Below, one piece after another: positions 61,689 through 64,000 of a stretch of 64,000 bases of DNA (position 1 is its first letter; every line of letters begins with the position of its first letter). Location: NCBI GenBank assembly GCA_020851035.1, contig JADZDM010000005.1:434001-498000 (forward strand), given 5' to 3'. This DNA comes from Gemmatimonadaceae bacterium. GTDB taxonomy: Bacteria; Gemmatimonadota; Gemmatimonadetes; Gemmatimonadales; Gemmatimonadaceae. The translations under genes and the position numbers were made by a program. A model generated the notes under the pieces. That model saw only the letters and a list, made by a program, of their open reading frames with translations. It made no database searches and was not told the origin of the DNA.

Positions 61689-63740
61689 ATGGATGTCAGT
61701 TGCGAATTAGCGACACTTTTCGGAGTTGATTTGCGCGTCTTCGGCTCGGTACGACGAAATCAATTCCTTCTGCCGCTCGCGATCGTGGTCCCGATTGCGC
61801 TGCGTGCCCAGGTCGGCTGTGCAGATGTGAACACGCGACCGAAGGCGGTGCCGGCAGGGCTGGCGTCGCGCGTGAACGCAGTTGCTGGCTTCGAGACGGT
61901 CTTGGTCGCGTCGACACAAGCAGTGCGAACGAGCTGGGCGCTTCCGACCGGCAGGACGATCGTCCGGTACTCCCTGCTTGATCGCGGAAGCGCGTCGACA
62001 AGCATAGGCATCGGGTCTGGCACTGGATGTACCGCAACCACGCTCGCGCAGCTTTTCGGGTCGACGTCCGTGGCCGGCCACACTGCGCAGCTCAACTTCT
62101 CTGCGGGGCAGGCGGTCCTGTCGGGCACGGGACTCGTACCCCAGACATACGGTGGCTTGTTTCCCACAAACCTGACTTTCTACGCATTCGGACCGGCCGG
62201 AACCGACGTAGTTCGCGACGCGGGCAATCCCGGCGGACGCGTTGCCATCCTCGCCTTCGTCAGTCCTGCGGATTCGAACTCCTGGCTGCTTGCCGGCATC
62301 GGTAGCCAAGACTTCCTCGTGAAGATGGACTTCGCCGCTGCCACCGCGACTGCGCTGGCCGCCTACGGTCCAGCGCAGCTGATCAGCGAGCGTCGCACAC
62401 TCAGGGACACCGTGAAGGCGACACTGTTGGATGCCGGGAACAACGTCGTGCCGCTCGCGGGAACTGCCGTGACCGTGAGTCTCGCATCCGGCAGCGGCAG
62501 TCTCGGCGGCACCCTGACCGCTACCACGGGCAGCGATGGTGTCGCGCGCTTCCCCGATATTGTGATCACCGGTAACGGGGCCCACACGCTCAAGTTCACG
62601 GCTGCCGGCCTCACGGACGCCACCCTGCCGATGCAGGTCCTGCCCCTCGCGCACCTCGAGGTGACCGCGCTTCCGACAAGCGCGTATCGTGGGCTCAGTT
62701 TCACGCCTCGTATCAGCCTACGTGTCGCCGATGCATCCGGTTCGACAGTTCCACTGAACCTCGTGGACGCGCAGGTACGGGTCGCGTCCGGCCCGGGCGC
62801 GCTCGCCCCGACATCGGCCACGACAGCGCGCTTCTCCGCTGGCGTGGCTCAGTTCAGCAATACGGCGATAACGGCCGACGGCCTGCATCGTCTGCGCTTC
62901 ACCGTTCCATTCCTGGACTCGATCGTATCCGCAGATATCAATGTCGTCGCACCACCAGTGATCACGAGTGGCCCGGCGCTGCCAGCGGCAACCAGAGGCC
63001 AGCTTTACGATATCGTTCTTCGCACCTCTGTCGACTCGGCTGGGGTGACGTGGGTCGTCATTTCGGGCGCGGTGCCGAGCGGCCTCGCGCTCGCGCCGAA
63101 CGGTCGCCTGTCGGGGACACCGGATTCCAGCGGTACTTCCGCCTTCATGGTGCGTGCGATCAGCAGTGCGTTCGCCCCGCTAGCGAGCGTTACCGCGAAC
63201 CTCACCCTGACCGTCTCCGCAACCGCTGGCAGTACCGGTCCCCGCCTGGTCGTGCGCGGCGCTCCCGGCGCCATCCGGCGCGTGGCGGCGGATTCACTGC
63301 TCTGCGCCAGCGCCGATACCACTGCCACCACCTGCACGCTGTCCACGTCGACCGCTGTGACGGTGGTGGCGAAGGGCACGCCCACAAGTGGCTTCACGGG
63401 CTGGCAGCAGCTCTGCACTGGCCGCGCCGCGTGTGCGATCCCGGCGGGGACAGTGCAAGAACTGCACGCGGTGATGGTCCCGCTGCCGGCCATCACCACC
63501 ACGGCGGCGGAGCAGGACCTGCTCACCGGTACGGGCCTCACCAACCCCGAGCGCAGCCTGCTGGACCAGACCGGGAATGGCAACGGCCTCTACGACATCG
63601 GTGACCTGATGGCGCACCTGGAACGGAACGGTCAGTCGCTCTCGGCAAGAGTACAGGACGCCATCAACGCGAGCGATGTGCCGCTCGTACGCACATTCCG
63701 GGCGCCCGCGACGACACGGCAGCGTGGGGGCCGGCCATGA
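61689..63740 (+). CDS. Exported Ig-like repeat protein ending in a dockerin-like motif
   Basis: A 683-residue protein. ATG 61689 precedes a hydrophobic segment (NQFLLPLAIVVPIALRAQ) that can serve as a signal peptide; a TTG further in is another possibility. It contains several beta-sandwich modules: one around 230-320 (BIG-type, VSLASGSGSLGGTLTATTGSDG), one around 330-420 and a putative-Ig (He_PIG) domain near 430-510 (PSGLALAPNGRLSGTPDSSGTS). It ends with DQTGNGNGLYDIGDLMAHLERNG (calcium-loop residues D, N, N, Y/D), close to a dockerin or EF-hand repeat. Its stop overlaps the start of the next lipoprotein gene (ATGA). Adhesion or scaffold role inferred. Confidence 0.8.
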   Translation: MDVSCELATLFGVDLRVFGSVRRNQFLLPLAIVVPIALRAQVGCADVNTRPKAVPAGLASRVNAVAGFETVLVASTQAVRTSWALPTGRTIVRYSLLDRGSASTSIGIGSGTGCTATTLAQLFGSTSVAGHTAQLNFSAGQAVLSGTGLVPQTYGGLFPTNLTFYAFGPAGTDVVRDAGNPGGRVAILAFVSPADSNSWLLAGIGSQDFLVKMDFAAATATALAAYGPAQLISERRTLRDTVKATLLDAGNNVVPLAGTAVTVSLASGSGSLGGTLTATTGSDGVARFPDIVITGNGAHTLKFTAAGLTDATLPMQVLPLAHLEVTALPTSAYRGLSFTPRISLRVADASGSTVPLNLVDAQVRVASGPGALAPTSATTARFSAGVAQFSNTAITADGLHRLRFTVPFLDSIVSADINVVAPPVITSGPALPAATRGQLYDIVLRTSVDSAGVTWVVISGAVPSGLALAPNGRLSGTPDSSGTSAFMVRAISSAFAPLASVTANLTLTVSATAGSTGPRLVVRGAPGAIRRVAADSLLCASADTTATTCTLSTSTAVTVVAKGTPTSGFTGWQQLCTGRAACAIPAGTVQELHAVMVPLPAITTTAAEQDLLTGTGLTNPERSLLDQTGNGNGLYDIGDLMAHLERNGQSLSARVQDAINASDVPLVRTFRAPATTRQRGGRP

Positions 63741-64000
63741 ACCGAACATCAGTGGCGCTCGCCATCGTCTTCGTCTTCGGCCTTGGACTCGGCGGATGCG
63801 GTGGCGGATCGAGTGATACCCCCATCACGCCACCCCCGCCGGTGCTGCCGGGAGTGCTGGCCGTGTCGGTGCGGTCGGCGCCGGTGGAGCTGCGCGGCAT
63901 GCGACTGCGCGTCGTCGGCGCCGGGATCGGCACGCCACGGGCCGGGTCGGGCGTGCGGCTCAGCGTCGGCGGGCGCTCTGGTGACACGCTCCGCATTCTC
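63737..64000 (+). CDS. Predicted lipoprotein, 5' part only (cut by window edge)
   Basis: The first 88 codons of a gene running off the window. The signal peptide has a lipobox LGGC (Cys about 21) followed by Gly/Ser and a TPPPP spacer, then LAVSVRSAPVELRGMRLRVVGAG, which looks like the first strands of a beta sandwich. The ATG overlaps the previous stop (ATGA), so it is coupled to the dockerin-like protein. In anaerobes, dockerin partners carry cohesin domains; whether the missing part is cohesin-like cannot be seen. Confidence 0.7.
   Translation, partial: MNRTSVALAIVFVFGLGLGGCGGGSSDTPITPPPPVLPGVLAVSVRSAPVELRGMRLRVVGAGIGTPRAGSGVRLSVGGRSGDTLRIL

Overview
The window is very GC-rich, with strong G/C preference at third codon positions, frequent GTG starts, few obvious Shine-Dalgarno sites and many exported proteins. 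The gene content suggests a Gemmatimonadota-like chromosome: BNR-repeat sortilin-like proteins, several zinc metallopeptidases, a MacB/FtsX-type permease, a BTAD/TPR regulator, Ser/Thr kinase plus lipoprotein operons, and a PEP-CTERM protein. That placement is an inference from gene content, because no rRNA or tRNA gene is present. No CRISPR array, prophage or complete insertion sequence was seen.

Layout. 1-9.9 kb (mostly minus strand): a kinase/lipoprotein/metallopeptidase operon cut by the window edge, an orphan ABC-type permease, a PaaI-like thioesterase, a family 3 glycosidase, an ECF42-type sigma factor with its YCII/DGPF partner, and a PepSY-like lipoprotein. 10.1-11.4 kb: an exported amidohydrolase. 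11.4-19.2 kb (minus): a tightly overlapped seven-gene operon that looks like the aerobic CoA-dependent ('hybrid') anthranilate pathway: CoA ligase, a fused aryl-CoA monooxygenase/reductase, SDR, MarR, enoyl-CoA hydratase, acyl-CoA dehydrogenase and RidA. 19.6-28.7 kb: a Tat-exported FMN hydroxy-acid oxidase, an AraC regulator, a formamidase-like protein, a Tat-exported threonine-aldolase-like enzyme, an alpha/beta hydrolase, a membrane protein and PPK2.

28.7-47.7 kb: a creatininase-like protein, an RdhA/QueG-like Fe-S protein with a polyglutamine tail, a divergent DeoR/MFS pair, a BNR-repeat protein coupled to an M1 aminopeptidase, a winged-helix (HTH_42) protein, a TonB-C protein, a GGDEF cyclase and a large zinc protease. 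Nested palindromic intergenic elements (types A and B, 150-245 bp) occupy gaps in this stretch. The complete ones are mostly bordered on one side by a short tandem repeat, and the two type B elements supply the stop codon of the upstream gene.

47.7-53.6 kb: a DapA-family aldolase/lyase, a DMT (DUF486) protein, an epimerase-like protein, an M66-like lipoprotein protease and a radical SAM protein. 53.7-60.6 kb: a translationally coupled operon encoding a secreted CHAT (caspase-like) protein, an exported unknown and a membrane CHASE2 protein, divergent from a SARP/BTAD-TPR regulator. Two 9-bp direct repeats spaced 11 bp apart lie between them, as expected for a SARP operator. 60.8-64 kb: a PEP-CTERM protein, an Ig-like protein ending in a dockerin-like calcium-loop motif, and the start of a coupled lipoprotein cut by the window edge.
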